Of a stretch of DNA of 36,032 nucleotides, positions 1 through 7,589 are shown piece after piece; the stretch's first letter is position 1, and each line of letters opens with the position of its first letter. A program made the position numbers and the translations under genes. The stretch covers positions 1 through 36,032 of the forward strand of contig JAFASY010000131.1 in NCBI GenBank assembly GCA_019244235.1, given 5' to 3'. The stretch is from Chroococcidiopsidaceae cyanobacterium CP_BM_ER_R8_30 (GTDB taxonomy: Bacteria > Cyanobacteriota > Cyanobacteriia > Cyanobacteriales > Chroococcidiopsidaceae). The notes under the pieces are model-generated. The model saw only the letters and a list, made by a program, of their open reading frames with translations, was not told where the DNA came from and did no database searches.

Positions 1-2
1 TA

Positions 3-110
3 GTTCAACGAGGTATCTCTGCTGTCGGACAGCCAGTAGAGTTCCAAATTGCTTCAGGAGGCGTACTGTCGGGGATTAATGGCAACATTAGTCTAGATAA
101 GTGCCCGTGA
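3..110 (+). pseudogene. 3' end of a possible TnpB-like transposon gene
   Basis: An open frame enters from the left edge and stops with TGA at 108-110. Its last 35 residues include VEFQIASGGVLSG and end SLDKCP. The stop is followed within 10 bases by a perfect hairpin and then GTGTCAA, the arrangement seen at the right ends of IS200/IS605-family elements, where tnpB runs almost to the terminal hairpin. The body of the gene is outside the window, so no RuvC motif can be seen. The TnpB call rests mainly on the downstream element end and is tentative. Confidence 0.4.
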
Positions 111-146
111 GAGAAGAATCCTCGGCGTTAACGCCGAGGAGTGTCA
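111..146 (+). mobile_element. Probable IS200/IS605-type right end with terminal hairpin
   Basis: A perfect 20-nt palindrome (CCTCGGCGTT / AACGCCGAGG, 120-139) is followed by AGTGTCAA. Subterminal hairpins followed by a TCAA-type cleavage site are typical of IS200/IS605 right ends, and in tnpB elements this end is also the 3' scaffold of the guide (omega) RNA. No left end is visible inside the window. The palindrome could alternatively be a plain terminator. Confidence 0.5.
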
Positions 147-483
147 ACCAATAGTAGCCTAGCTATCATGAGCTGCCACCCAATCCTTGAAACTAAGTAG
201 ATAGGAGGGGAAATTTATAAGTATGTAACGAAATCTTGACTAGAACCATTGGAGTGAAATTTTACCCGTTGCATGCTATGGTTTCCGCTTTCTCCTCTAG
301 CTTCGACTCCACGAATTACGGCATAAGCCAGGTCTGATTCATTCTCAAACATGCCTCCTGATACTTCATCTCTTTTGCTGGTGTTGCCACTCTAACTCAA
401 TGGGGTTCATTTCTGAACAATACTTGGGTAAAAAGAAGATATGTAAATATTGTATATAGTATGGGCTGGCATATGGGAGCGCT
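147..483. other. Gap before the toxin-antitoxin pair; one doubtful small ORF
   Basis: This 337-base stretch holds no convincing gene. On the minus strand, 215-352 is open for 45 residues beginning MFENESDLAYAV. It has no recognisable family, and its AGGAGG sits only one base from the ATG, too close for a normal start, so it may be a relic or chance. Just before the next gene the sequence is AT-rich (TGTATATAGT at 451-460), which could hold a -10 element without a clear -35. A GGGAG ribosome site at 475-479 precedes the ATG at 484. Confidence 0.3.
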
Positions 484-819
484 ATGCAACTCGATTTAGA
501 TAAAACATTGGTGCGGCTGTCCCTTTCGCAGTCCGAGATTGCAGCCTTCTGTCAACGCTGGCAGGTTTCCGAGTTAGCCATGTTTGGCTCTGTGCTTCGG
601 GAAGATTTTCGCCCTGATAGTGACGTAGATATCTTGGTCGAGTTCCAACCCACCGCACCAAAGGGGCTGTCCGAGTGGATTGCAATGAAGGATGAATTAG
701 AAGCTCTCTTTGGGCGGAAGGTCGATCTCGTCAGTAAGAGAGCTATTCAGGAAAGTCATAACTGGATTCGCAGACGCAACATTCTCACTACAGCGCAAGT
801 CATCTATGGCGGCAGCTAA
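484..819 (+). CDS. mntA: MntA-type nucleotidyltransferase antitoxin
   Basis: This 111-residue protein is a minimal nucleotidyltransferase (MNT) of the HEPN/MNT toxin-antitoxin class. The signature GSVLRED..PDSDVDILVEF (about residues 35-53) gives the GSx10DxD active site, with Asp47 and Asp49 as metal-binding acids, and a third acid lies near LFGRKVDLV. Known family members neutralise HepT by transferring AMP to a tyrosine of the toxin. The ORF overlaps the next one by 14 bases, so the two are probably translated together. GGGAG lies four bases before the ATG. The length is usual for the family and nothing appears broken. Confidence 0.88.
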   Translation: MQLDLDKTLVRLSLSQSEIAAFCQRWQVSELAMFGSVLREDFRPDSDVDILVEFQPTAPKGLSEWIAMKDELEALFGRKVDLVSKRAIQESHNWIRRRNILTTAQVIYGGS

Positions 820-1150
820 TCGTGATGCGGAAGCTCTCCTCGATATTGTCGATGCAGCTCAACAAATTCAAGCAATTGTACAATTGCAGACGCTCGAAGC
901 GTTTAAGTCCAATCGTGAAAAACAAGCCGCTTTCTTTTATTTCTGCATCACCATTGGCGAGGCAACCAAACGCATTTCTCCGGCAATGCGAACTCAACAC
1001 CCTGATATCCCTTGGCGAGAGATGGCGGGGCTTAGAGATATCCTCGCTCATCAATACGACCGCGTGGATTTAGCAACGATTTGGAACATTACGCAAACCA
1101 GCATCCCTGAACTGCTCTCACGTCTCGACCCTTTATTGCCGTCTGAATGA
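806..1150 (+). CDS. hepT: HepT-like HEPN ribonuclease toxin
   Basis: This 114-residue HEPN-domain protein is the toxin partner of the overlapping MntA. The HEPN catalytic motif is visible near the C-terminus as RDILAHQY, matching RX4HXY. In characterised HepT toxins the Arg and His cut RNA and the Tyr is AMPylated by MntA. The frame is open further upstream to 710, but that part only mirrors the mntA gene; the ATG at 806 lies inside the end of mntA and gives the expected N-terminus MAAANRDAEALLDIV. The protein is all-helical, cytoplasmic and intact. Stand-alone pairs like this are usually mobile stability or defence modules. Confidence 0.86.
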   Translation: MAAANRDAEALLDIVDAAQQIQAIVQLQTLEAFKSNREKQAAFFYFCITIGEATKRISPAMRTQHPDIPWREMAGLRDILAHQYDRVDLATIWNITQTSIPELLSRLDPLLPSE

Positions 1151-1159
1151 ATTTTTTTT

Positions 1160-1345
1160 TGGAAATTCCTATCCTGAAAAGGCTTCAGCTCTTGCGTGAC
1201 GGCTGATAGCAGCTATGCTACCTTTAGGCCGAGTAGGGATGGAGGCTCGTGTAAGCCGCCTTAGCGGTTCCTGAACCGATAAGTCAGACCTCAACAGGAA
1301 TGCAACGCCTGTGGAAGAGGGCTATGACAAACCTCCGCTCTGGAC
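1160..1345. ncRNA. Hairpin-rich non-coding segment, candidate structured RNA
   Basis: No reading frame is credible here, but short inverted repeats are dense: TAGC..GCTA near 1207-1220, CCGC-CTTA-GCGG near 1257-1268, CGGTTCCTGAACCG near 1266-1279 and ACAGG..CCTGT near 1297-1315, followed by GGGCTATGACAAACCTCC at about 1319-1336. This looks like a folded RNA or transposon end. An IscB-type omega RNA without its nuclease gene is one possibility, suggested from general resemblance only. The strand is not certain; plus is the better guess. Confidence 0.3.
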
Positions 1346-1354
1346 TTGCGGTGT

Positions 1355-1413
1355 GGCGTTAGCCGCAGGCGCTAGCGTAGCGAAGGCGTAAGCCGTTAGC
1401 GAAGCGTTACGCC
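1355..1413. repeat. Cyanobacterial short dispersed repeat
   Basis: This GC-rich stretch is built from echoes of GCGTTAGC, GCTAGCG, GGCGTAAGCC, GTTAGCGAAGCG and GTTACGCC. It includes an inverted pair GGCGTAA (1385-1391) / TTACGCC (1407-1413). Such sequences are scattered between genes in many filamentous and colonial cyanobacteria. It lies just past the 3' end of the minus-strand gene ending at 1443 and may add transcript structure there. Confidence 0.6.
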
Positions 1414-1442
1414 CCCGCGCTTCCTTCCAGCCGGAGGTAAGC

Positions 1443-2816
1443 TTACTTGTAACTTACCTTAACCGCTCGTTGGTGATAAGTGACTCCACAAATCGCAGCT
1501 AGCAGCAACCAGCCTGGGGAATTCAGCCTGGTATCGAATACCGTTACGTCTACGGTGTTGAGGAATATACAAGCTACAAACGCGACTAGATAACTGAAAA
1601 AGATGAGTCTATCTTGAAGCACTTGCTGTTGCCCTGAGGCAGATGGTGTCATACCTTTCCAATTGCCCAATGTCTGGAAGCCTTGGAAAACGATCCAGCC
1701 AACCCAAACGCAGAAAAAGATACCGGCTGGGATACCAATTTCAGCTGTAAGCATCAGTAAAAAATTGTGAGGATGACCTAGCCAAACATGCATTTGTGCT
1801 TTATACAAGGGGGTGAAATTGCGTAACCCCCAACCCAGCCAAGGATGTTGCTGAGCTAGATTCCAGGCAAACTGCCATTGGGTTTCCCGTAGCGTTGCCA
1901 ACGGTCGGTTGGGATACAGCTGATCTGTTAACCGCGCCCAGAAGAAAGCGGGAATTACCGTCCGCAACCACTGTCGTACTGGTAAAGGACCAAAAGCAGA
2001 ACAGAGGACGCTTCCGACTACAACCATTACCCCAGCTACGAGCCACCGCCAACCTTGATAAAGGGCAAAGGCTAGACCAATAAACATGGCGATCGCCCAT
2101 GCATTTCGAGAGTCTGTCAAGATTAGGGCAACCAAATTCCCACTCACCGCTGCACTCAAAAATCCTAGGCGAAAGCGAGCAGTAGTGGGTAAGTGGCGTT
2201 GGTCGTTTAACGAAGTCAAGGTTTGGCAGTTTTCAATCAATAATCCTAAACTCAGACTCAAAACAATGACCAAATAACCAGCTAAAGTGTTGGCATATGT
2301 GAGCACAGAGGCCATCCGACCGGGTGGGTTACCGTTAGGGGCAATTTCCCAATCCAGCACAATCGACAAAAATTGGAAGTGGCATCCCCAACCCCAAAAC
2401 AGCTGTCCTAGACCAATAATCACCACTGGCACGGAAGTGATTACCAGAATCCAAGCCCACCGCCGTAGCTGAGCGGGGGTTTGAACAAGGGCGCTGTAGC
2501 CCGCAAATACCAAGAAGTAGGGTAAGAAGTTAAATAGACCGATGAAAGCAACTGAATGGGAGTAGGCAAAGCAACTGGTAATGACCAGCCAAACGCTAAA
2601 ACCAGCAATTGCCCAATTTAGAGGGCGACGTATAATCAAGCGGTATTGTTGCCGCCAAGTCTGGACGCAAGCGAGGCATAGCAACAAGATACCGATCAAA
2701 GTACTAAAGGGCAAAGCCAAAAGTCCCAGTTGGGCGTGGTTCCAAGCCGACTGTAAACGTTTGTTGGGATGCCTTTGCAAAAAGCCAAAAGGCAGCAAGT
2801 ATGAGGTAAAAGGCAT
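1443..2816 (-). CDS. O-antigen ligase-like (Wzy_C) membrane protein
   Basis: A polytopic membrane protein of about 457 residues with roughly ten hydrophobic segments. The central to C-terminal part has the O-antigen ligase/polymerase pattern: RNAWAIA, then HPWLGWGLRNF, then GHPHNFLLMLTAEIGIP in the large periplasmic loop, followed by more membrane spans. Members join or polymerise surface polysaccharides; the cyanobacterial protein IctB, once proposed as a bicarbonate transporter, belongs to the same superfamily, so substrate cannot be assigned. The frame allows a GTG start at 2828, but the ATG at 2816 is preceded by AAGGA and is preferred. It lies just downstream of the YaaW-family gene on the same strand (17 bases), so cotranscription is likely. 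No polysaccharide genes are nearby. Confidence 0.8.
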   Translation of the reverse strand: MPFTSYLLPFGFLQRHPNKRLQSAWNHAQLGLLALPFSTLIGILLLCLACVQTWRQQYRLIIRRPLNWAIAGFSVWLVITSCFAYSHSVAFIGLFNFLPYFLVFAGYSALVQTPAQLRRWAWILVITSVPVVIIGLGQLFWGWGCHFQFLSIVLDWEIAPNGNPPGRMASVLTYANTLAGYLVIVLSLSLGLLIENCQTLTSLNDQRHLPTTARFRLGFLSAAVSGNLVALILTDSRNAWAIAMFIGLAFALYQGWRWLVAGVMVVVGSVLCSAFGPLPVRQWLRTVIPAFFWARLTDQLYPNRPLATLRETQWQFAWNLAQQHPWLGWGLRNFTPLYKAQMHVWLGHPHNFLLMLTAEIGIPAGIFFCVWVGWIVFQGFQTLGNWKGMTPSASGQQQVLQDRLIFFSYLVAFVACIFLNTVDVTVFDTRLNSPGWLLLAAICGVTYHQRAVKVSYK

Positions 2817-2832
2817 GTTTCCTTTCACGACT

Positions 2833-3705
2833 TCAAACTGGCTCCCAGCATTCGGAGCGGGTGAGGCGAATTTGGGCTAAAGCAAAAATTGTCGGAATGA
2901 TGCGACTGTAGTTGGTGGCAATCGTCCGCCAACCTAAATCAGCAAAAAACCATGTCCATAGCACAGGTCCTAAGCACGCTAGTATTCCCTGCACTAACTC
3001 GTAACGAGCAGCACTAATAGCCATACTCCGCTGTGCAGTTTGAATTGCTACATAGTTTTGCAATGAAGTCGCAGCTACGGCACCACCATCAATTAAGGTT
3101 TGCTTAGCGACTTGATAGGCGGCGAAGTGAAGCGCAAATTCACGGGCAATTTGTTGCAGTAACATTGGTTGAAGGATAGAACTAACAGCCAAAGCGCTGC
3201 CACCTTTAACAAGTAAACCCAGAGGATCGCGCTGTACCGAAAGTGGCAGAGGCTGGGAAAGATCTGATTTAGCCAAGGACTGCTGCACTCGCACCGTCAA
3301 AGTTTGTCGCTCAGTTGCTGGTAGCTTTTTCCACGCTCTGCCCAATAGGTTAAGAAAAATCTCTGCTTCCAAATCAGTTGTACTCAGCGTCTTGGAGTAG
3401 GGAATTTTCAAATATCGACAAACTTGAATCAGGGCTTGGCGGTAGGTCACTTGATTGGTCCGCCGCTGGAGTACCGTCATCCCATCTGCCGCTAGAAAGC
3501 GAAATCTTTGTTCTATTGTGTCTAACCAATCTTGTCGGTCTTGGCTTTGAACATCTAGTGGTTCTGGTGTGTGAACATAATCTAGAGGGTTAAATTTACG
3601 GCGGAATAAGATTTCCGTCAGCTGTTGTAATTCTTCTTGCGTAGCTAATTCCAATGCCGCTCTTAACTCGTCCAACGCGATCTCCCTCCCAAACCCCAGC
3701 AACAT
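2833..3705 (-). CDS. YaaW-family (UPF0174-like) protein
   Basis: A 290-residue protein whose N-terminal half (DELRAALELATQEELQQL, FRRKFNPLDYV, WLDTIEQRFRFLAADG, YRQALIQVCRYLKI) matches the cyanobacterial YaaW family as I know it. The function of the family is not established. The C-terminal third has hydrophobic helices (GGSALAVSSILQPML, and GILACLGPVLWTWFFADLGW near residues 235-255), suggesting membrane association. It is divergent from the flavoprotein gene at 3748, and its own promoter should lie in the short gap 3706-3747. The next gene follows on the same strand. Length is normal for the cyanobacterial version. Confidence 0.75.
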   Translation of the reverse strand: MLLGFGREIALDELRAALELATQEELQQLTEILFRRKFNPLDYVHTPEPLDVQSQDRQDWLDTIEQRFRFLAADGMTVLQRRTNQVTYRQALIQVCRYLKIPYSKTLSTTDLEAEIFLNLLGRAWKKLPATERQTLTVRVQQSLAKSDLSQPLPLSVQRDPLGLLVKGGSALAVSSILQPMLLQQIAREFALHFAAYQVAKQTLIDGGAVAATSLQNYVAIQTAQRSMAISAARYELVQGILACLGPVLWTWFFADLGWRTIATNYSRIIPTIFALAQIRLTRSECWEPV

Positions 3706-3747
3706 TTCTGTCCCTTATTCTAATCTTGCCTGCAGGAGTTTATGGTT

Positions 3748-4830
3748 ATGTTTGATATTGCAGTAGTTGGTGCTGGGATGGCAGGTCTAGTTTGCGCTCA
3801 GCAATTGACTCATGCTGGATACCAGGTGGTGGTTGTGGAGAAGTCTCGTGGTCTAGGGGGAAGAGTTGCCACGCGCCGATTACATGGTACCTGTGCCGAT
3901 CATGGAGTCTGCTACCTTAAACCAAAGGGTCAGTTGTTGCCGCAACTGCTGCAAATTTTGTCTGAGCTACACCTGCTGCAAGTTTGGACAGATGAGGTTT
4001 ATGAATGGTCACCAGAGCAGCGCCAGCCAAGAAGTGTCACTTCAGCTCCTTGCTATGTTGCTCCAACCGGAATGAATGCGATCACTAAATTTCTTGCCAC
4101 TGGGCTGGAAATCTGGCTGAACCGACGAGTCCAAGCAATTACCCTCAGGGATGACTGCTGGCATCTTTCTCTGGAACCTACTAATGCTGATACAAATGGC
4201 GGTATGTTGCAGGAGTTGGATGCACGGGCTGTTGTGATTGCCATTCCCGCACCCCAAGCTTTGATGCTCTTAACAGCGACAGAAGATCTACCTAGAGTCT
4301 TCTTAGAGCGTCTGCAAGCAGTGGAATTTGACCCTTGCTTTAGTGTCATTGCTGGTTATTCAGCTCCTCTAGACCAAATCGCTTGGAAAGCTGTGACTTT
4401 TCTCGGTCATCCAGATCTTGCCTGGGTCGGCTTAGATAGTAGTAAGCGCCTGGTGGCTTCTGGGTCATCAGTGTTCGTCTTACAAAGCAGCGCTGGGTTT
4501 GCCGAGCGTTATTTAGAAGCTCAGGATCTACAACCAGTTGGTTGTCAATTGTTGGCTCAAGCCGCCGTCGATCTACTTCCTGGACTTGATTCTCCAGACT
4601 GGATGCAAGTTCATCGTTGGCGCTATGCTTTTCCTCGTCGTCCGTGGCAGGAAACTTTTTTATCGGCTGAAACACCTCTACCGCTTATCTGTTGTGGTGA
4701 TTGGTGTGGGGGAAATCGGGTGGACAATGCGATTGTGTCTGGGGTTGCCGCTGCTAAGCAGATTAACGATCAACTCCAGCAGCGAACATTACCAGACAAT
4801 CTCTTCGGTTTGCTAGTCAATGCTCCTTAA
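3748..4830 (+). CDS. Renalase-like FAD-dependent oxidoreductase
   Basis: A flavoprotein of about 360 residues in the amine oxidase/renalase group. The N-terminal Rossmann motif is VVGAGMAGL (GxGxxG at residues 8-13), followed by an acidic strand end VVVVEKSRGLGGRVATRR that binds the FAD ribose and phosphates. The C-terminus CCGDWCGGNRVDNAIVSG is the second FAD-binding stretch, as in renalase-like enzymes. Substrate is unknown; bacterial relatives oxidise reduced nicotinamide isomers or amines. AGGAG at 3734-3738 is three bases from the ATG at 3742 but nine from the ATG at 3748, so the second ATG is chosen. No signal peptide is seen, so it is cytoplasmic. Confidence 0.82.
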   Translation: MFDIAVVGAGMAGLVCAQQLTHAGYQVVVVEKSRGLGGRVATRRLHGTCADHGVCYLKPKGQLLPQLLQILSELHLLQVWTDEVYEWSPEQRQPRSVTSAPCYVAPTGMNAITKFLATGLEIWLNRRVQAITLRDDCWHLSLEPTNADTNGGMLQELDARAVVIAIPAPQALMLLTATEDLPRVFLERLQAVEFDPCFSVIAGYSAPLDQIAWKAVTFLGHPDLAWVGLDSSKRLVASGSSVFVLQSSAGFAERYLEAQDLQPVGCQLLAQAAVDLLPGLDSPDWMQVHRWRYAFPRRPWQETFLSAETPLPLICCGDWCGGNRVDNAIVSGVAAAKQINDQLQQRTLPDNLFGLLVNAP

Positions 4831-4831
4831 G

Positions 4832-4853
4832 TGGGTCATGTCCCCAGTTTTTT
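4832..4853 (+). terminator. Weak terminator after the flavoprotein gene
   Basis: TGGG-TCATGT-CCCCA (4832-4846) is followed by a run of six T (4848-4853). The stem is only four to five base pairs, so termination may be inefficient. It separates the convergent flavoprotein and DUF2945 genes. Confidence 0.35.
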
Positions 4854-4858
4854 AAAGC

Positions 4859-5074
4859 TTATTCCTCTACCTTGTCAAGGGCATCAGGCTTGTGAGCAGC
4901 TTCTTTGCCTGTTTTGTCACTTTTGATCAGGTACTCTGGGTTGTCTTTTGAGGCAGCAACGTGGTGCCCTTTTATATCTGTAGGGGAGGTAAGTTTCTTT
5001 TCTACTTCACCGCTAGTTTTGCCTTGTGATGTTTTCCACTCGACTTTGTCGCCTTTTTTTAGCTGATCGCTCAA
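4859..5074 (-). CDS. DUF2945 (HVA1-like TUDOR domain) small protein
   Basis: A 71-residue basic protein, beginning SDQLKKGDKVEWKTSQGKTSG after the start. This is the DUF2945/hypervirulence-associated TUDOR pattern of a short SH3-like barrel, ending with a charged tail (KTGKEAAHKPDALDKVEE). Function in bacteria is unknown. The frame is open to an ATG at 5140, but a TTG at 5074 has AGGAG seven bases upstream and gives the N-terminus normally seen in the family, so TTG is taken as start and the 22 upstream codons as leader. It stands alone between the flavoprotein gene and the signalling operon. Confidence 0.72.
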   Translation of the reverse strand: MSDQLKKGDKVEWKTSQGKTSGEVEKKLTSPTDIKGHHVAASKDNPEYLIKSDKTGKEAAHKPDALDKVEE

Positions 5075-5212
5075 GAGTTTGCTCCTACCTAATAGTTTTA
5101 GACTCGTTTGTATTGTCTCTACAGCTTGAATGACCGCCATCGGTCAAATGATAGAAAGCCTAGATTATAGCCCTTCGACCTTTCCCAGCAACAGCTTACA
5201 GCCGAAACACCT

Positions 5213-5494
5213 TTAAAATTCTGGTGGTGGCTGTCGTAGTCCGTCTAGAATGCGTCTAATTTCTAGTTGCAGCCCTCTGATTTCGGTCTGCATCTGCTCG
5301 ATATTTACCTGATGGATTTCGACAATCGTTCTGAGTTCTGCAATGCTACTAGTCACTCCAGCAACGTTAGTACTGAGTTCAGCAAGGTTTCTGGTGTTCG
5401 TCTCTATCGCTAAGGTATTTAATGCCTGACCCTGTGCTATCTCTCTTAGGATAGCTCTGATGTCTTCGAACTGGCTGCTGTTGCTCTGGGTCAT
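5213..5494 (-). CDS. Small coiled-coil protein, last gene of the signalling operon
   Basis: A 93-residue protein of unknown family. Residues 10-85 are strongly helical with a heptad-like spacing of hydrophobics (IRAILREI, LAELSTNV, IAELRTIV, IEQMQTEI, LQLEIRRIL), so it probably forms a coiled coil and oligomerises. The ATG directly follows the TAG stop of the hybrid kinase gene (TAGATG), with GGAG in the end of that gene as ribosome site, so translation is coupled. A role as partner or scaffold of the hybrid kinase is a reasonable inference from this coupling, but no motif proves it. No signal peptide or membrane segment is visible. Confidence 0.7.
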   Translation of the reverse strand: MTQSNSSQFEDIRAILREIAQGQALNTLAIETNTRNLAELSTNVAGVTSSIAELRTIVEIHQVNIEQMQTEIRGLQLEIRRILDGLRQPPPEF

Positions 5495-7084
5495 CTATTT
5501 CTCCATTGATTTATGGCGTCTTGCTAAGTTCGCAATGGCTCTCACCAACGTGTCTGGCTCGACTGGCTTAGCTATATGCTGCTGAAACCCAGCTTGCAGT
5601 GCCTGTTGCCGATCAGCATCGCTTGCATAGGCGCTCAGGGCAAGTGCCGGAATTCGTCCTCCTTGCTCAGGTGCCAGAGTTCTAATTTGATGGATCAGGG
5701 TATAACCATCGGTTTCTGGCATCCCAATATCGCTCACTAGAACATCGGGTTGGAATTGACGGATTTCCACTAACACATTATCAGCTGAGGCAATTGCCAT
5801 AACCTCTGCACCAGATTGGTCTAGTGTGAAGGCAAGAAATTCGAGGGAGTCAGGCTGATCGTCAATCAGCAGGATGCGCACGCCCTCAAGTGATAAGGGG
5901 TTGTCACACTGCTCAGAATTGTCAAATCCCTCTAACCGTCTATCGCATAGCGGCAGTTGTACAGTAAACGTGGCTCCCAGCCCATCTCCTAGACTATCAG
6001 CCAAGATATTTCCACCATGCAGTTCCACTAGATGACGCGCAATTGCCAATCCTAGTCCCAGTCCACCCTGAGTTCTGGTGAGGGAGCTATCGGCTTGACG
6101 AAAGTACTCAAAAATGTAGGGGAGAAAGTCGGGAGCAATCCCTTTACCTGTATCGCTAACCTGGATTTGTGCCATCAAATCGCTGACTTCAAGTCGGATC
6201 AATACCCGTCCTCCTTGAGGGGTAAACTTGATGGCGTTAGCGAGTAGATTCCAAACGATCTGTTGTAAGCGGTTTGGATCGCCATTAACTATAGCTCCAC
6301 TAGGGTTAAGCTCAGCCTGAATTTGAATTGATTTGGCTTGGGCTGCTAGTCGCATGGTATCGATTGCAGCCTCGATTGGCTGTCTGAGATCGACTGGACT
6401 TACCTGAAGACTAAGCTTGCCTTGAAGAATGCGGGAAATGTCTAGTAAATCTTCAATTAATTCAGCTTGCAATCTCGCATTGCGCTCGATGATGTCTATT
6501 GCACGCGCCGTAGTCGCAGCATCAAACTTACGGTCTTTGAGTAGCTTTGACCACCCTAATATGGCATTCAGGGGTGATCGCAATTCATGAGAGAGGACCG
6601 CAAGGAATTCATCTTTGACTCGGTTGGCGGTTTCAGCTGCCGCACGAGCGGCTTGCTCGCGAGCCAGCAGTTGTGCCCGTTCAGTCTCAGCCTGCTGGCG
6701 AGCCTTTCGCTCCTCTCTTTCGCGCAATGCTCTTCTCACTGAGGGAATCAATCGCCCTAATCGTTGCTTTAACACATAGTCGAGCGCCCCGCTTTTGAGC
6801 ATCTCAATCGCCAGTTCCTCTCCCAGAACACCAGAAATGAAGATAAAGGGGACATCAGGACAAATGGTCTGAGCTTTTTCCAGAGCCGAGAGCCCATCAA
6901 AACTGGGGAGAGCATAGTCAGCCAGAATCAGCTCAAATGAGTGAGTTGTGATCGCTGCCTCGAAGTCAGAGCGAGTAGAAACACGCATTAACTCGCAGTC
7001 AATGCCCCCCTCCGTGAGTATTGACTTAATGAGTTCTGCATCCAGCAGATTATCTTCAAGTAAAAGAATCTGTAGTCCGTTCAC
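5495..7084 (-). CDS. Hybrid histidine kinase, REC-HisKA-HATPase-REC
   Basis: About 529 residues. Order: receiver domain (acidic LLLEDN, phosphoacceptor Asp56 in LADYALP), linker coiled coil rich in Ala/Arg/Glu (about 120-160), HisKA with H166 in VLSHELRSPLNAILGWS, HATPase with N box LLANAIKF, G1 DTGKGIAP and G2 GGLGLGLAIARHL, then a C-terminal receiver (ILLIDDQPDS, Asp in VSDIGMPETDGY, Lys in IAKPVEP). There is no sensor domain or membrane span, so it probably takes phosphate signals through the N-terminal receiver. A TTG at 7093 is possible, but a GTG at 7084 overlaps the regulator's stop as GTGA and has GAGGA nine bases upstream, so GTG is chosen. Confidence 0.9.
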   Translation of the reverse strand: MNGLQILLLEDNLLDAELIKSILTEGGIDCELMRVSTRSDFEAAITTHSFELILADYALPSFDGLSALEKAQTICPDVPFIFISGVLGEELAIEMLKSGALDYVLKQRLGRLIPSVRRALREREERKARQQAETERAQLLAREQAARAAAETANRVKDEFLAVLSHELRSPLNAILGWSKLLKDRKFDAATTARAIDIIERNARLQAELIEDLLDISRILQGKLSLQVSPVDLRQPIEAAIDTMRLAAQAKSIQIQAELNPSGAIVNGDPNRLQQIVWNLLANAIKFTPQGGRVLIRLEVSDLMAQIQVSDTGKGIAPDFLPYIFEYFRQADSSLTRTQGGLGLGLAIARHLVELHGGNILADSLGDGLGATFTVQLPLCDRRLEGFDNSEQCDNPLSLEGVRILLIDDQPDSLEFLAFTLDQSGAEVMAIASADNVLVEIRQFQPDVLVSDIGMPETDGYTLIHQIRTLAPEQGGRIPALALSAYASDADRQQALQAGFQQHIAKPVEPDTLVRAIANLARRHKSMEK

Positions 7085-7578
7085 TGACTGCAATCCTCGT
7101 GGCTCTCATTGGTAGGCGAATTAGGGTGTACAGAGGGCAGAAAACTGGGCGGTGGTTGATTGATAACAGCCCAAAACAAACCCAATTCTCTAATTGCGTT
7201 AACAAACTCCTGGAAATTAACTGGCTTGACAACATAAGCGTTTACGCCTAAGTTATAGCTTCTGACGATATCTTGCTCCTCGCGAGACGAAGTCAGCACA
7301 ACGACTGGTATGACTCTCATGGCTGGATCGGATTTTAGTTGTGCCAGCACTTCTAGACCATCCACTTTTGGTAACTTCAAATCAAGCAACACTACAACCG
7401 GAGTGCCTACCATCCGTAACCTAAATACTCCCCGCTGATAGAGATAGTCTAGTGCTTCTTCGCCGTCACGCACGACTACGACTTCATTAGCTAGATGATT
7501 CTCTTCCAATGCTGCTAGAGTTAACTCAATGTCATTGGGACTATCTTCTACTAGCAGAATTCGCTTCAATTCGACCAC
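7081..7578 (-). CDS. Rcp1-like single-domain response regulator
   Basis: A 165-residue receiver without an output domain. Acidic pocket Glu11/Asp12 in LLVEDSPND, phosphoacceptor Asp66 in VVVLLDLKLPKVDG, Thr96 in VVVLTSS and Lys118 in YVVKPV are all present. The pattern VEDSPNDIELT and the insertion before the phosphoacceptor strand match the cyanobacterial phytochrome-partner regulators (Rcp1 type). A Pro/Ser-rich tail of about 25 residues follows. It sits between a phytochrome-like kinase (ends 7590) and the hybrid kinase (4-base overlap), so it probably relays phosphate from the former and perhaps to the latter. Its ATG is 11 bases after the upstream gene. Confidence 0.92.
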   Translation of the reverse strand: MVELKRILLVEDSPNDIELTLAALEENHLANEVVVVRDGEEALDYLYQRGVFRLRMVGTPVVVLLDLKLPKVDGLEVLAQLKSDPAMRVIPVVVLTSSREEQDIVRSYNLGVNAYVVKPVNFQEFVNAIRELGLFWAVINQPPPSFLPSVHPNSPTNESHEDCSQ

Positions 7579-7589
7579 TAATCCTCCTT

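Noticed and set aside
710-805. Upstream extension of the HepT frame
   Set aside because: This stretch is the mntA gene read in another frame; HepT proteins start at the ATG at 806.
4346-4675. Long minus-strand frame opposite the flavoprotein gene
   Set aside because: It is a shadow of the well-supported flavoprotein and has no family pattern.
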